From NCBI RefSeq assembly GCF_004361855.1, contig NZ_SNWQ01000029.1:1-64000 (forward strand): 64,000 nucleotides of DNA. The letters run 5' to 3'. This DNA is from Kribbella caucasensis. Lineage in GTDB: Bacteria > Actinomycetota > Actinomycetes > Propionibacteriales > Kribbellaceae. The translations under genes were made by a program, and so were the position numbers. Below the pieces are notes generated by a model. It saw only the letters and a program-made list of their open reading frames with translations. It searched no databases and was not told where the DNA came from. Shown one piece after another: positions 15,807 through 24,589 of this stretch; position 1 is the stretch's first letter, and each line of letters begins with the position of its first letter.

Positions 15807-16495
15807 GTGGCGCTCCGCGGTTCGAGGGCGTAGCCGACGCCATGCACCGTCCGCACCCGGTCCGCGCCGATCTTGGCTCGCAGCGCCTTCACGTGGCTGT
15901 CGACCGTCCGGGTCCCGGAGGCACCCGGCCAGCCCCAGACTTCGGCGTACAGGTTCTCCCGGGTCAGGACGACACCCGGGCTGGCGGCCAGGAAGAGCAG
16001 CAGATCGAATTCGGTGGGCGTCAGGTGGACTTCGGTGTCGGCGACCCAGGCCCGGCGGGCGGCCGCGTCGACCCGCAGGTCGCCCAGCTGGATGGCTGAG
16101 CGGGCGGCCAGCTCAGCCGCGCGGTCGACCCGTCGGAGGAGGGCGGCCACCCGAGCCACCAGCTCCCGCATCCGGAACGGCTTCGTGAGGTAGTCGTCGG
16201 CACCGACGCCGAGACCCACCAGGATGTCCGCCTCGTCGTCGCGCGCGGTCAGCATCAGGACCGGCACCGGCCGCTCCGCTTGGATCCGCCGGCACACCTC
16301 GTGGCCGTCGAACCCGGGCAGCATCACGTCCAGGAGGACCAGATCCGGCGAGGTTTCGGCGAACTGCGCGACCGCGCCCGGACCGTCCCAGGCCTGGACG
16401 ACCTCGTACCCCGAGCCGCGGAGCCGGTCGGTCACCGCCTGATTGATGACCGGCTCGTCCTCGACGACGAGGATCCTGTGTTCGTTGACTGACAC
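15803..16495 (-). CDS. OmpR/PhoB-family response regulator
   Basis: Response regulator of 230 residues. The receiver domain has acidic residues ED at 12-13, phosphoacceptor D56 in LVLLDVMLPG and Lys in DDYLTKPFRMREL. The C-terminal winged helix (about 125-225: VHLTPTEFDLLLFLAASPGVVLTRENLYAEVWG, then RTVDSHVKALRAKIG) binds DNA. It precedes the kinase-DUF4173 fusion in a two-gene operon (4-bp overlap). No direct target operon is adjacent, so the fused DUF4173 membrane domain may itself be part of the signal or response. Confidence 0.94.
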   Translation of the reverse strand: MSVNEHRILVVEDEPVINQAVTDRLRGSGYEVVQAWDGPGAVAQFAETSPDLVLLDVMLPGFDGHEVCRRIQAERPVPVLMLTARDDEADILVGLGVGADDYLTKPFRMRELVARVAALLRRVDRAAELAARSAIQLGDLRVDAAARRAWVADTEVHLTPTEFDLLLFLAASPGVVLTRENLYAEVWGWPGASGTRTVDSHVKALRAKIGADRVRTVHGVGYALEPRSAT

Positions 16496-16560
16496 AGTTC
16501 GAGACTAGGAGCGAACCTGGTCAGGAGTAGCGGACGACTCGTGAAGGTTTTGTGCAGGTC

Positions 16561-17766
16561 TCACCCTGTTGTTGAGGGGGAAGATATCCGCGCTACCAGG
16601 TGCTCCCAGGCTCGGTCGAGCCCGGCGGCGATGCAGCCGGCCACGACCGTGTCGGTGCCGAGCACGCTCGCCTTCACTTCCGGCAGCACCGGAGCCAGCT
16701 GGCGCAACTGGTCGACGACGGCCTCGAGGAAGCCTGGCGCCTGCCCGATACCACCGCCCAGCACGATCAGCTCCGGGTCGACGACCGCGATGACGGTGCA
16801 CACCGCCTTGGCCACGAGCAGCGCCTCTTCGGCCACGATCTCGGCCGCGACCTCATCGCCGCGAGCCGCCGCCGCGAACACCTTCTCGGCCGACGACGCA
16901 CCCCGCACCCCTGCACGTCTGGCAGCTCGGACCACAGCGGCGGCCGAGGCCGATGCGTCGAAGCTGCCCCGTTTGCGGGCATCCCGCGCATCACTGCCAT
17001 GGCCTTCGGCGAAGGGCAGGTAGCTGATCTCGCCGGCCACACCATGTGCGCCGTGCCGGAGCTTGCCGTCGAGCACCAGGCCCATACCGATACCCGTACC
17101 GACGGAGACGAACGCGAAGCTGTCGACGTCGCGACCATGACCGTGCACCCGTTCGGCCAAAGCAGCCGCATCGACGTCGTTCTCGACCATCAACGTCGAC
17201 CCGAACTCGTTGCGCAGCGCCGGCAGCACGGCCGGGGAATCCCAGCCGGAGAGTCGCCCGGTCAACGTCAGGGTGTCGAGCCTCGGGTCGTAGACACCGG
17301 GACTTCCGATCACGGTCTGGGTCAACTGCGAGGCGCTGATACCGGCGTCAACCAACAACGTCGTAGCGAGCCCGGCCAGCTCCTGGACCCGGGCCATCGC
17401 GTCCCCGGCTTTCGTACGCACGCTCAGCCGACTGCGAACCGCACCGGTCATATCGGCAACAGCACCGCGCAGGAACTCGCGCCCGACGTCCAGCCCGAGA
17501 ACGAACCCCGCTTCCGGCCGCACCTCGTACAGGACCGCGGCCGGACCCGGTACGCCCGTGCGCTGCCCGGTCGCGTGTACGAGTCCGACGCGCTCGATGG
17601 TGCCCAGCGCCGCGGACACGGTTGGCTTCGACAGCCCGGAGAGCCTGGCCAGCTCCGTCCTCGACACCGGCCCGGACCGTCGGATGTGATCCAGCAGCAC
17701 CTGCTCGTTGATCGCGCGGATCAGTTGCGGGCGGGCCGCGGATGGACCTCCGGCGACAACCGTCAC
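16561..17766 (-). CDS. ROK-family transcriptional repressor (NagC/XylR type)
   Basis: Regulator of 401 residues: N-terminal winged helix-turn-helix (about 16-75, VLLDHIRRSGPVSRTELARLSGLSKPTVSAALGTLE-like) and a ROK sugar-binding domain (LGLDVGREFLRGAV; VENDVDAAALAER; VSVGTGIGMGLVLDGKL). The Cys-rich ROK zinc motif is absent: the segment after GVAGEISYLPFAEG has no cysteines. GTG start at 17766 follows GGAGGGAG with 6 nt spacing. It is divergent from a ROK kinase and ABC importer operon. The GTTAG-N4-CTAAC palindrome between them (17838-17851) matches the type of operator used by ROK repressors, so it most likely controls this importer in response to a sugar. Confidence 0.9.
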   Translation of the reverse strand: MTVVAGGPSAARPQLIRAINEQVLLDHIRRSGPVSRTELARLSGLSKPTVSAALGTIERVGLVHATGQRTGVPGPAAVLYEVRPEAGFVLGLDVGREFLRGAVADMTGAVRSRLSVRTKAGDAMARVQELAGLATTLLVDAGISASQLTQTVIGSPGVYDPRLDTLTLTGRLSGWDSPAVLPALRNEFGSTLMVENDVDAAALAERVHGHGRDVDSFAFVSVGTGIGMGLVLDGKLRHGAHGVAGEISYLPFAEGHGSDARDARKRGSFDASASAAAVVRAARRAGVRGASSAEKVFAAAARGDEVAAEIVAEEALLVAKAVCTVIAVVDPELIVLGGGIGQAPGFLEAVVDQLRQLAPVLPEVKASVLGTDTVVAGCIAAGLDRAWEHLVARISSPSTTG

Positions 17767-17837
17767 GTCGAACTCCCTCCGTCGCGAGATCTTAAAGCTG
17801 CCGTCACACCAAGCCCTTGTGCGGCCGGGATTGTTAA

Positions 17838-17851
17838 GTTAGTTTCCTAAC
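17838..17851. promoter_or_regulatory. Probable ROK-repressor operator
   Basis: GTTAGTTTCCTAAC: arms GTTAG/CTAAC with a 4-nt AT-rich centre, in the divergent region between the ROK repressor and ROK kinase genes, 34 nt before the kinase start. Its form is like known XylR/NagC-type ROK operators in actinobacteria and Bacillus. The surrounding stretch (about 17830-17862) is notably AT-rich, as expected for a promoter. Confidence 0.55.
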
Positions 17852-17885
17852 GATTCTATTGGTCGGCACTTGGAGGTGCCAAGCC

Positions 17886-18818
17886 ATGACTCGTTCGCCG
17901 GTCGTTCTCGGCCTCGACTTCGGCGGTACGAAGATCGCTGTGGCGGCTGGCGATCTGACCGGTCGGCGTCTTGGCGTCACGACGGTCAACAGTCTGGCCG
18001 AGGCCGGCGCCGAAGCGGCCATGGCGCGCGGACTGACTGCGGCGCGGGAACTACTGGCGGACGTCGCCCCCGAGCGGGAGCTCGCAGCGGTGGGCGCGGC
18101 CACCCTCGGCATACCGTACGACGACCGGGTCGAGCTCGCGCCGACCTTTCCGGGCTGGGGCGAAATCGCCTTCGGACAGCTGGTACGGGACGCCTTCCCC
18201 GGTGTCCCCGTCCGACTCGGCACCGACGTCAAGGCTGCCGCCGCGGCCGAACTGCGATGGGGTGCGCTGGCCGGCTGCGATCCGGGCATCTACCTCAATC
18301 TCGGTACCGGGCTGGCGGCGGCGATCGTTGCCGGAGGCACCGTGATCTCCGGGGCGCACGGGGCATCCGGCGAGATCGGCTACAACCTCAGAACAGCCGT
18401 AGACGTGTGGATCGAACCGGCCGAGCGCACGATCCTGGAGCACGTTGTCAGCGGTCAGGCGCTAGATGCGACCGGCAGCGACAAGTTCGGGCGACCGATG
18501 ACAGCGGCTGAGATCTTCGCGTTGGCGGAGACCCAGCCGGACGCCGCCGTGCTCGCCGACGAGTTCAACCGCGAACTGGCGATGCACGTCGTCAACCTCG
18601 CGATAGCCATCGACCCGGTCCGGATCGTCGTCGGCGGCGGGCTGGTCGGTTCGTGGGCCCGGATCGCACCTGATCTGCGCCGGGCCCTCGACGCGGCCGT
18701 CCCCTTCCCACCGGAACTGATGGTGGCCCGTTTCCCTTCGGACGCGCCGCTCGTCGGTGCGCTCGCCCTTGGCGTCGAGGCCGCCGGCGCCGTCCTCGGC
18801 GAGGAGGCATTCACATGA
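17886..18818 (+). CDS. ROK-family sugar kinase
   Basis: Sugar kinase of 310 residues. The phosphate-1 ATP motif is DFGGTKIA (11-18), the catalytic Asp is in RLGTDVKAAAAAE and the phosphate-2/adenosine regions are NLGTGLAAAIV and VVGGGLVGSW. It lacks the ROK cysteine zinc motif (GASGEIGYNLRTAVD is followed by no Cys). Start ATG at 17886 has GGAGG 9 nt upstream; an in-frame ATG at 17859 is earlier but unsupported. It is the first gene of the importer operon and probably phosphorylates the sugar that is imported or released after import, for example glucose or N-acetylglucosamine. Confidence 0.88.
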   Translation: MTRSPVVLGLDFGGTKIAVAAGDLTGRRLGVTTVNSLAEAGAEAAMARGLTAARELLADVAPERELAAVGAATLGIPYDDRVELAPTFPGWGEIAFGQLVRDAFPGVPVRLGTDVKAAAAAELRWGALAGCDPGIYLNLGTGLAAAIVAGGTVISGAHGASGEIGYNLRTAVDVWIEPAERTILEHVVSGQALDATGSDKFGRPMTAAEIFALAETQPDAAVLADEFNRELAMHVVNLAIAIDPVRIVVGGGLVGSWARIAPDLRRALDAAVPFPPELMVARFPSDAPLVGALALGVEAAGAVLGEEAFT

Positions 18819-18849
18819 CCAGGACTTCGAGCAGTGGAAGGCAGGGACG

Positions 18850-20568
18850 ATGAGGAGCATCAAGCGTGTAGCCGTCACCGTGGTGGCGGTGGGCTTACTG
18901 GTCGCGGGATGTGGCGGCGGCAGCAAGCCGGTCGGGGACGCCGCGTCGAGCAATCCCTCGGCTACGACGAGCAGCGGCGCCGGTCAGGGGTCGGGAGCCT
19001 TCAAGAAGGGCGGCACCGTCACGATCGCCAACGTGGCCGGGCAGACCTGGCCGTGCCAGTTCAACCCGTTCAACCCATCGGTCAACCAGGTGGCACTCGG
19101 CTTCGTGTACGAGCCGCTGACCTTCGTCAACGTGCTCAAGGACGGTGGCGCCACCCCGATGCTGGCCACCGGCTTCAGTTGGTCGCCGAAGAAGGACTCG
19201 ATCGTCTTCACCATCCGCTCGGGCGTGAAGTGGAGCGACGGGCAGCCGTTCAGCGCCGACGATGTGGCCTACACGTTCAACCTGATGAAGCAGCAGCCGG
19301 CCCTCGACCTGTATTCGCTGTGGACCGGCGCCGGCCTGACCAGCGTCACCGCGGCCGGTGACAAGGTCACGCTGAAGTTCAAGGCACCGGCCGAGCCGTA
19401 CTTCTTCAACTTCGCGAACCAGGTCGGCATCGTGCCCAAGCACATCTGGTCCACCGGTGAGGCGGCGTCCAAGCCGGCCACCTGGGCGAACCCGAAGCCG
19501 GTCGGCACCGGGCCGTTCACGATCGGCTCCTGCACCAGCAACGTCATCTCCTACGTTGCCAATGGCACCTACTGGCAGCCGGGCAAGCCGTATCTGGAGA
19601 AGATCCAGTACCCGGCGTACCTGGACAACAACCCGGCCAACCTCGACCTGCAGAGCGGCAAGGCGCAGTGGGGCGGCCAGTACATCCCGAACATCGAGCA
19701 GTTCTACAAGGCGAAGTCCCCCGACAACAACTACTGGTTCCCGCCGACCGCGAGCGTGGCGATCGTCCCGAACCTCGACCCGTCGCACAAGGCGACCAGC
19801 AACCTCGCGGTCCGGCAGGCGATCGCCTACGCGATCGACCGGGAGCAGATCTCCAAGATCGGTGAGAGCGGATACCAGCCGGCCGCGAACCAGACCGGCG
19901 TGGTCACGCCGACCTTCGACAAGTACTTCGACAAGGACGCGCTGACGGCCGCCGGCTACGACAAGCCGAACCCGGACAAGGCCAAGCAGTTGCTGGAGGG
20001 CGCGGGCTACTCATCGTCCAACCCGCTCAAGCTCACCGTCATCACGGTCACCGGCTACACCGACTGGGATGCGTCGCTGGCGGTCGTCAAGCAGCAGCTC
20101 GCGGCTGTCGGCATCGAGCTGACCATCTCGGACCTGCAGCAGCAGGCGTACAACCAGAAGCTCTTCACCGGTGACTACGACCTGGCCTACTCCAGCCAGT
20201 CCGGCGGCCCCACGCCGTACTACGAGCTGCGGCAACTGCTGTACTCGAAGAACAGCGCCCCGATCGGCCAGCAGGCCAGCAGCAATTACCAGCGCTACCT
20301 CAACCCCGAGGTGGACAGGCTGTTCGACCAGTACGCGAGTGCCGACCCGGACACCCAGGTCAAGCTGATCAAGCAGATCTCGGGGTTCATGATCAAGGAC
20401 GTGCCGATCATCCCGACCACCGAGTCGGTCAACTGGTACCAGTACAACACCAAGGACATCGGCGGCTGGCCGACGCAGGAGGACCCCTACGCCCAGCCGG
20501 CGCCGTACAACATCCCCGACGTCGGTCAGGTCGTGGCGAACCTGTACTCGAAGTCGGCCCAGAAGTAG
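18850..20568 (+). CDS. ABC transporter substrate-binding lipoprotein, family 5
   Basis: Extracellular solute-binding protein of 572 residues with a lipoprotein signal (MRSIKRVAVTVVAVGLLVAGCG; lipidated C21). The family-5 (DppA/OppA-like) fold is shown by VGFVYEPL-like, VKWSDGQPFSADDVAYTFNLM and IAYAIDREQISKIG segments. Family-5 proteins bind peptides, but many actinobacterial and Thermotoga relatives bind cello- or other oligosaccharides. A ROK kinase and ROK repressor next to it favour an oligosaccharide. The start at 18850 is set by the signal peptide; an upstream in-frame ATG at 18757 lies in the kinase gene. Confidence 0.9.
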   Translation: MRSIKRVAVTVVAVGLLVAGCGGGSKPVGDAASSNPSATTSSGAGQGSGAFKKGGTVTIANVAGQTWPCQFNPFNPSVNQVALGFVYEPLTFVNVLKDGGATPMLATGFSWSPKKDSIVFTIRSGVKWSDGQPFSADDVAYTFNLMKQQPALDLYSLWTGAGLTSVTAAGDKVTLKFKAPAEPYFFNFANQVGIVPKHIWSTGEAASKPATWANPKPVGTGPFTIGSCTSNVISYVANGTYWQPGKPYLEKIQYPAYLDNNPANLDLQSGKAQWGGQYIPNIEQFYKAKSPDNNYWFPPTASVAIVPNLDPSHKATSNLAVRQAIAYAIDREQISKIGESGYQPAANQTGVVTPTFDKYFDKDALTAAGYDKPNPDKAKQLLEGAGYSSSNPLKLTVITVTGYTDWDASLAVVKQQLAAVGIELTISDLQQQAYNQKLFTGDYDLAYSSQSGGPTPYYELRQLLYSKNSAPIGQQASSNYQRYLNPEVDRLFDQYASADPDTQVKLIKQISGFMIKDVPIIPTTESVNWYQYNTKDIGGWPTQEDPYAQPAPYNIPDVGQVVANLYSKSAQK

Positions 20569-20611
20569 TGCGCAGAAGTAGTAGTGCCATGGGAGTGAGC
20601 ACGAGGAGCTG

Positions 20612-21616
20612 GTGGCCTTGCGGTACCTGATTCGTCGTCTCGGTTTCTTCGCGCTCACTCTCTGGGCGGCGATGACGCTGAACTTCTTCATCCCGCGGAT
20701 GATGCCCGGAAGTCCCGAGCAGGCGCTGCGGGAACGGTTCAGCAAAGGCGGCTCGGTGGTCTCGCCGGAGCAGTTGCGCACGGTGCTGGCCGAGTTCGGC
20801 TTCGACCCGGACAAGAACATCGTGCTCCAGTACAGCGAGTACCTGAAAGCTATGGTCACCGGGCACTGGGGGGTGTCGATCGGCAGCAGCCTCGGCGTCC
20901 CGGTGACCACGCTGATCGGTGACGCGCTGCCGTGGACGCTCGGCCTGGTCGGCATCGCCACCGTCATGGCGTTCGCCCTCGGCACCCTGATCGGCACCAT
21001 CGCCGGCTGGCGCCGCGGCGGGCTGATCGACGGGATCGTGCCGCCGGTCTTCATCGTCACCTCGGCGCTGCCGTACTTCTGGGTGGCGCTGCTGCTGATC
21101 TCGTTGTTTGCGATCGGCAACAATCCGGTGCTGCCGAACGACTTCAACTACGACCACGGGCTGACGCCGGGGCTCAACTGGGCGTTCATCAGCAGCGTCC
21201 TCGAACACGGGATCCTCCCGGCCGGCACGATCCTGATCACCGCGATCGGCGGCTGGATCCTGACCATGCGCAACAACATGGTGACCACGCTGGCCGAGGA
21301 CTACGTCCGGATGGCCCGGGCCAAGGGCATCCCGAACCGGCGCATCATGTTCGGCTACGCGGGCCGGAACGCGTTCCTGCCCAACCTCTCCGGTTTCGCG
21401 ATGTCGCTCGGCTTCGTCATCTCCGGAACGATCCTGGTCGAGTACGTCTTCAACTACCCCGGCCTGGGTTACATGTTCTACAACGCCACGGTGAGCACGG
21501 ACTACCCGCTGCTGCAGGCCCTGTTCCTGCTGGTGACCCTGGCCGTGCTGATTTGTGTCCTGATCTGCGACTTCGCGGTGTTCCTGCTCGACCCACGAGC
21601 CCGGACGAAGGGGTAA
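20612..21616 (+). CDS. ABC transporter permease, OppB/DppB type
   Basis: Inner-membrane permease of 334 residues with six helices. Start is a GTG at 20612 with GAGGAG just upstream. The N-terminus ALRYLIRRLGFFALTLW is typical of DppB proteins. The EAA-like cytoplasmic loop that contacts the ATPase is DYVRMARAKGIPNRRIMFGYAGRNAFLP, and the C-terminal helix pair includes VEYVFNYPGLGYMFYNA. It pairs with the OppC-type permease that starts 3 nt after its stop. Confidence 0.92.
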   Translation: MALRYLIRRLGFFALTLWAAMTLNFFIPRMMPGSPEQALRERFSKGGSVVSPEQLRTVLAEFGFDPDKNIVLQYSEYLKAMVTGHWGVSIGSSLGVPVTTLIGDALPWTLGLVGIATVMAFALGTLIGTIAGWRRGGLIDGIVPPVFIVTSALPYFWVALLLISLFAIGNNPVLPNDFNYDHGLTPGLNWAFISSVLEHGILPAGTILITAIGGWILTMRNNMVTTLAEDYVRMARAKGIPNRRIMFGYAGRNAFLPNLSGFAMSLGFVISGTILVEYVFNYPGLGYMFYNATVSTDYPLLQALFLLVTLAVLICVLICDFAVFLLDPRARTKG

Positions 21617-21619
21617 CCG

Positions 21620-22549
21620 ATGAGCGCGATCGTCGCCGGTACCGCCGCGCCTACACCGACCGCGGGCCGCCGCCCGCGAGGCGGCCTGTGGCGTGCCGTA
21701 CTGCACAACCGCAAGGCCATGCTGGGTGCGGTTCTACTCACCCTGTTCTGCCTGCTGGCCGCCTTCCCGCACCTCTTCGTCCCGTGGCTCGAGCGTGATC
21801 CACGGGCGATCGGCGACATGCCCTTGCAGCATCCCTCGTCCGAGCATTGGCTCGGTACGACGGGCCTCGGCCAGGACGTGTACGCACAACTGGTCTACAG
21901 CACCAGGGAATCCCTGATCATCGCGGTCGTCGCGGGTCTGGGCGCGACCATCCTGTCCGTCCTCATCGGGGTCTCGGCCGCCTATCTCGGCGGTGTCGCC
22001 GACAACGTGCTGTCGATGTTCACCGATGTGTTCCTGGTGCTGCCGACGTTCCCGCTGATCATCGTGCTGGCGACGTACGCCGGCAAGGGCAACCTCACCG
22101 TGATCATCATCGTCCTGATCGTCACCGGCTGGTCCTACGGCGCCCGGCAGATGCGCTCGCAGGCACTCTCCCTGCGCAACCGTGATTTCCTCGAGTCGGC
22201 CCGGGTCCGGGGTGAGCGCCGGTCGTACATCATCGTGGTCGAGGTGCTGCCGACGATGACCTCCCTGATCGTCGCAAACTTCCTCGGCGCCGCCCTGTAC
22301 TCCGTCCTGACGGCCGCCGGTCTGCAGTTCCTCGGGCTCGGCGACCCCAACTCGCTCAGCTGGGGCACGATGCTCTACTGGGCGCAGAACCAGGGGGCGC
22401 TGGTGAACGGCTTGCCCGCCTGGGCACTGTCGCCGGGACTGGCGGTCGCGCTGCTCGGCGTTTCCTTTGCGCTGCTCAACTACGCGTTCGACGAGATCAG
22501 CAACCCCGCGCTGCGGCCGGTTCGGAGGCGACGTGCACGGTCACATTGA
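21620..22549 (+). CDS. ABC transporter permease, OppC/DppC type
   Basis: Second permease of the family-5 importer, 309 residues. A cytoplasmic N-terminal tail leads to helix 1 (AMLGAVLLTLFCLLAAFPHLF), followed by a conserved extracytoplasmic loop HWLGTTGLGQDVYAQLVYSTRESL. The EAA loop is ESARVRGERRSYIIVVEVLPTM. Its 3' end overlaps the first ATPase gene by 17 bp, keeping the operon tightly coupled. Confidence 0.92.
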   Translation: MSAIVAGTAAPTPTAGRRPRGGLWRAVLHNRKAMLGAVLLTLFCLLAAFPHLFVPWLERDPRAIGDMPLQHPSSEHWLGTTGLGQDVYAQLVYSTRESLIIAVVAGLGATILSVLIGVSAAYLGGVADNVLSMFTDVFLVLPTFPLIIVLATYAGKGNLTVIIIVLIVTGWSYGARQMRSQALSLRNRDFLESARVRGERRSYIIVVEVLPTMTSLIVANFLGAALYSVLTAAGLQFLGLGDPNSLSWGTMLYWAQNQGALVNGLPAWALSPGLAVALLGVSFALLNYAFDEISNPALRPVRRRRARSH

Positions 22550-23534
22550 GGGCAAGCCCATTCTCGAGGTCCGCGGTCTGACCGTCGAGTACGACACGGG
22601 AGCGCATCCTGTCGTCGCGGTCGACGACGTGGATCTCGACGTCCATGCCGGTGAGTTCGTCGGTGTCGTCGGAGAGTCCGGCTGCGGCAAGTCGACGCTG
22701 TTGTTCGCCATCGCCCAGCTGCTCAGCCCACCGGCCGCCATCACCGGCGGAAGCGTGCGGTTCCAGGGCCAGGACCTCGTCGCCATGAGCGAGAAGAAGC
22801 TGGCCGCGTTGCGCTGGCGCGACTTCTCCGTGGTGATGCAGAGCGCGATGAACGCCCTCAATCCGGTGAAGAGCATCGGCAGTCAGTTCCGGGACGCGAT
22901 CATGGCGCACGACGAACCGGTGGCGGACGATCGCCCGGCCGAAGTACTGCGCCTGGTCGGCATCGATCCGATCCACCTGAAGAGCTATCCACACCAGCTC
23001 AGTGGTGGCATGCGGCAACGAGCCATGATCGCGATGGCGCTGCTGTTCACACCCGATCTGATCATCATGGACGAGCCGACGTCCGCCCTCGACGTGGTGG
23101 CCCAGCGGTCGCTGATGCTGCAGATCAAGGACCTGCAGCAGCGGCTCGGCTTCGCGGTCGTGTTCGTCACCCATGACATGTCGCTGATCAGCCACTTCTC
23201 CGACCAGCTCCTGGTGATGTACGCCGGCCAGGTGGTCGAGCTGGGTGCCACTCGTGCGGTTTTCGATCATCCGGCGCATCCGTACAGCAAAGGGTTGCTC
23301 GACGCGTTCCCGTCGATCCGCGGACCGAAGGTGCCGCTGACCGGGATCCCGGGGAGCCCTCCGAACCTGGCCCACCCGCCGAGCGGCTGCCGCTTCAATC
23401 CGCGGTGCCCAGAAGCGTTCGCCGACTGCACAAAGGTCGAGCCTGAGCTCTACCGAGTCGGATCCGTTCAGGCCCGCTGCCTGCTGCATGCCCCCAGCAA
23501 CAAGCCGGCGCCCGTCCAGGAGGCGACCTCATGA
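22533..23534 (+). CDS. ABC transporter ATP-binding protein, OppD/DppD type
   Basis: ATPase of 333 residues. Walker A is GESGCGKST, the Q-loop is in SVVMQSAMNALNP, the signature is LSGGMRQRAMIAMALL, Walker B is LIIMDEPTSALD and the H-loop is FVTHDMS. The C-terminal oligopeptide/dipeptide domain with a Cys motif (GCRFNPRCPEAFADCTKVEP) is typical of DppD/OppF and may carry an iron-sulfur or metal site. I chose the GTG at 22533, which has GGAGG 5 nt upstream. It overlaps the next ATPase gene by 4 bp. Confidence 0.92.
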   Translation: MHGHIEGKPILEVRGLTVEYDTGAHPVVAVDDVDLDVHAGEFVGVVGESGCGKSTLLFAIAQLLSPPAAITGGSVRFQGQDLVAMSEKKLAALRWRDFSVVMQSAMNALNPVKSIGSQFRDAIMAHDEPVADDRPAEVLRLVGIDPIHLKSYPHQLSGGMRQRAMIAMALLFTPDLIIMDEPTSALDVVAQRSLMLQIKDLQQRLGFAVVFVTHDMSLISHFSDQLLVMYAGQVVELGATRAVFDHPAHPYSKGLLDAFPSIRGPKVPLTGIPGSPPNLAHPPSGCRFNPRCPEAFADCTKVEPELYRVGSVQARCLLHAPSNKPAPVQEATS

Positions 23535-24589
23535 CCGAGCTGAGCGTCTCCGCCACCGACGCCGATACGGCGGCCGCACCGACGGCGCCGCTGCTCGAGA
23601 CCAAGAACCTGACCCGCCACTTCCGGATCGGCCGCGGGTTCTCCCCCAAGATGCTGCACGCCGTCGACGACGTCAGCATCACCGTCGATCGGCAGGAGAT
23701 CGTCGCGCTCGCGGGCGAGAGCGGCAGCGGGAAGAGCACCATCGCCCGCCTGCTCGCGGGCGTCTACAAACCGACCGGCGGCGAGATCTACTACCAGGGC
23801 CGCGCCCTGTCGAGCATGCGATCGCGACGGGACCAGCTGGCCTACCGCAGCGATGTGCCGATGGTGTTCCAGGATCCGTTCAGCTCCCTCAATCCCGCCT
23901 TCCGCGTTTCCCACGGCATCCTGCGCAGCCTGAAGCTGCACCGCCCCGACCTCACCCGGGCTCAGCGAAGTGAAGAGGCCGAGCGAGTCGTCGAGGCGGT
24001 CGGACTGACACCGTCCGCCGAAATCATGCACCGCTACCCGTATGAGCTCAGCGGCGGACAACGGCAACGCATCGGCTTCGCACAAGCCCTGGCCCACAAG
24101 CCCAAGCTCATCCTGGCCGACGAGCCGGTGTCGATGCTCGACGTGTCGATCCGCATCGGCCTGCTCAACCTGATGGCCGAGCTGCGCAGTTCAGCCGGGG
24201 TCTCGTTCCTCTACATCACCCACGACATCGCCAGCGCCCGGTACGTCGCCGACCGCCTCGTCATCATGTACGCCGGTCACATCGTCGAATCCGGTCCGAC
24301 AGAAGAGGTACTGGCCAACCCCAAGCACCCCTACACCGATCTACTCCTCGGGGCCGTACCCGATCCCCGCGCGCCGCTCAGCCTCGGCGTCGAAGGCGAT
24401 ACCGGCGAGCCGCCGAAGGTCATCGACCCGACCCCCGGATGCCGGTTCCGGTGGCGTTGCCCCCTCGTCGTCGACGAGTGCCACCACACAACACCCACAC
24501 TCCGCCGGCTGGGCGATGGGCACAACGCAGCCTGCCACGTCGCCCAGCCGGCCCTCGGCACACCTCCCGATCAGCCGAGTCAGCGGTAG
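23531..24589 (+). CDS. ABC transporter ATP-binding protein, OppF/DppF type
   Basis: Second ATPase of the importer, 352 residues. Walker A is GESGSGKST, the Q-loop is in MVFQDPFSSLNP, the signature is LSGGQRQRIGFAQAL, Walker B is LILADEPVSMLD (Val replaces the usual Thr) and the H-loop is YITHDIA. It ends with the OppF-type C-terminal domain GCRFRWRCPLVVDECHHTTP. It ends the operon and overlaps the convergent ABC exporter gene by 10 bp, so no separate terminator fits between them. Confidence 0.92.
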   Translation: MTELSVSATDADTAAAPTAPLLETKNLTRHFRIGRGFSPKMLHAVDDVSITVDRQEIVALAGESGSGKSTIARLLAGVYKPTGGEIYYQGRALSSMRSRRDQLAYRSDVPMVFQDPFSSLNPAFRVSHGILRSLKLHRPDLTRAQRSEEAERVVEAVGLTPSAEIMHRYPYELSGGQRQRIGFAQALAHKPKLILADEPVSMLDVSIRIGLLNLMAELRSSAGVSFLYITHDIASARYVADRLVIMYAGHIVESGPTEEVLANPKHPYTDLLLGAVPDPRAPLSLGVEGDTGEPPKVIDPTPGCRFRWRCPLVVDECHHTTPTLRRLGDGHNAACHVAQPALGTPPDQPSQR

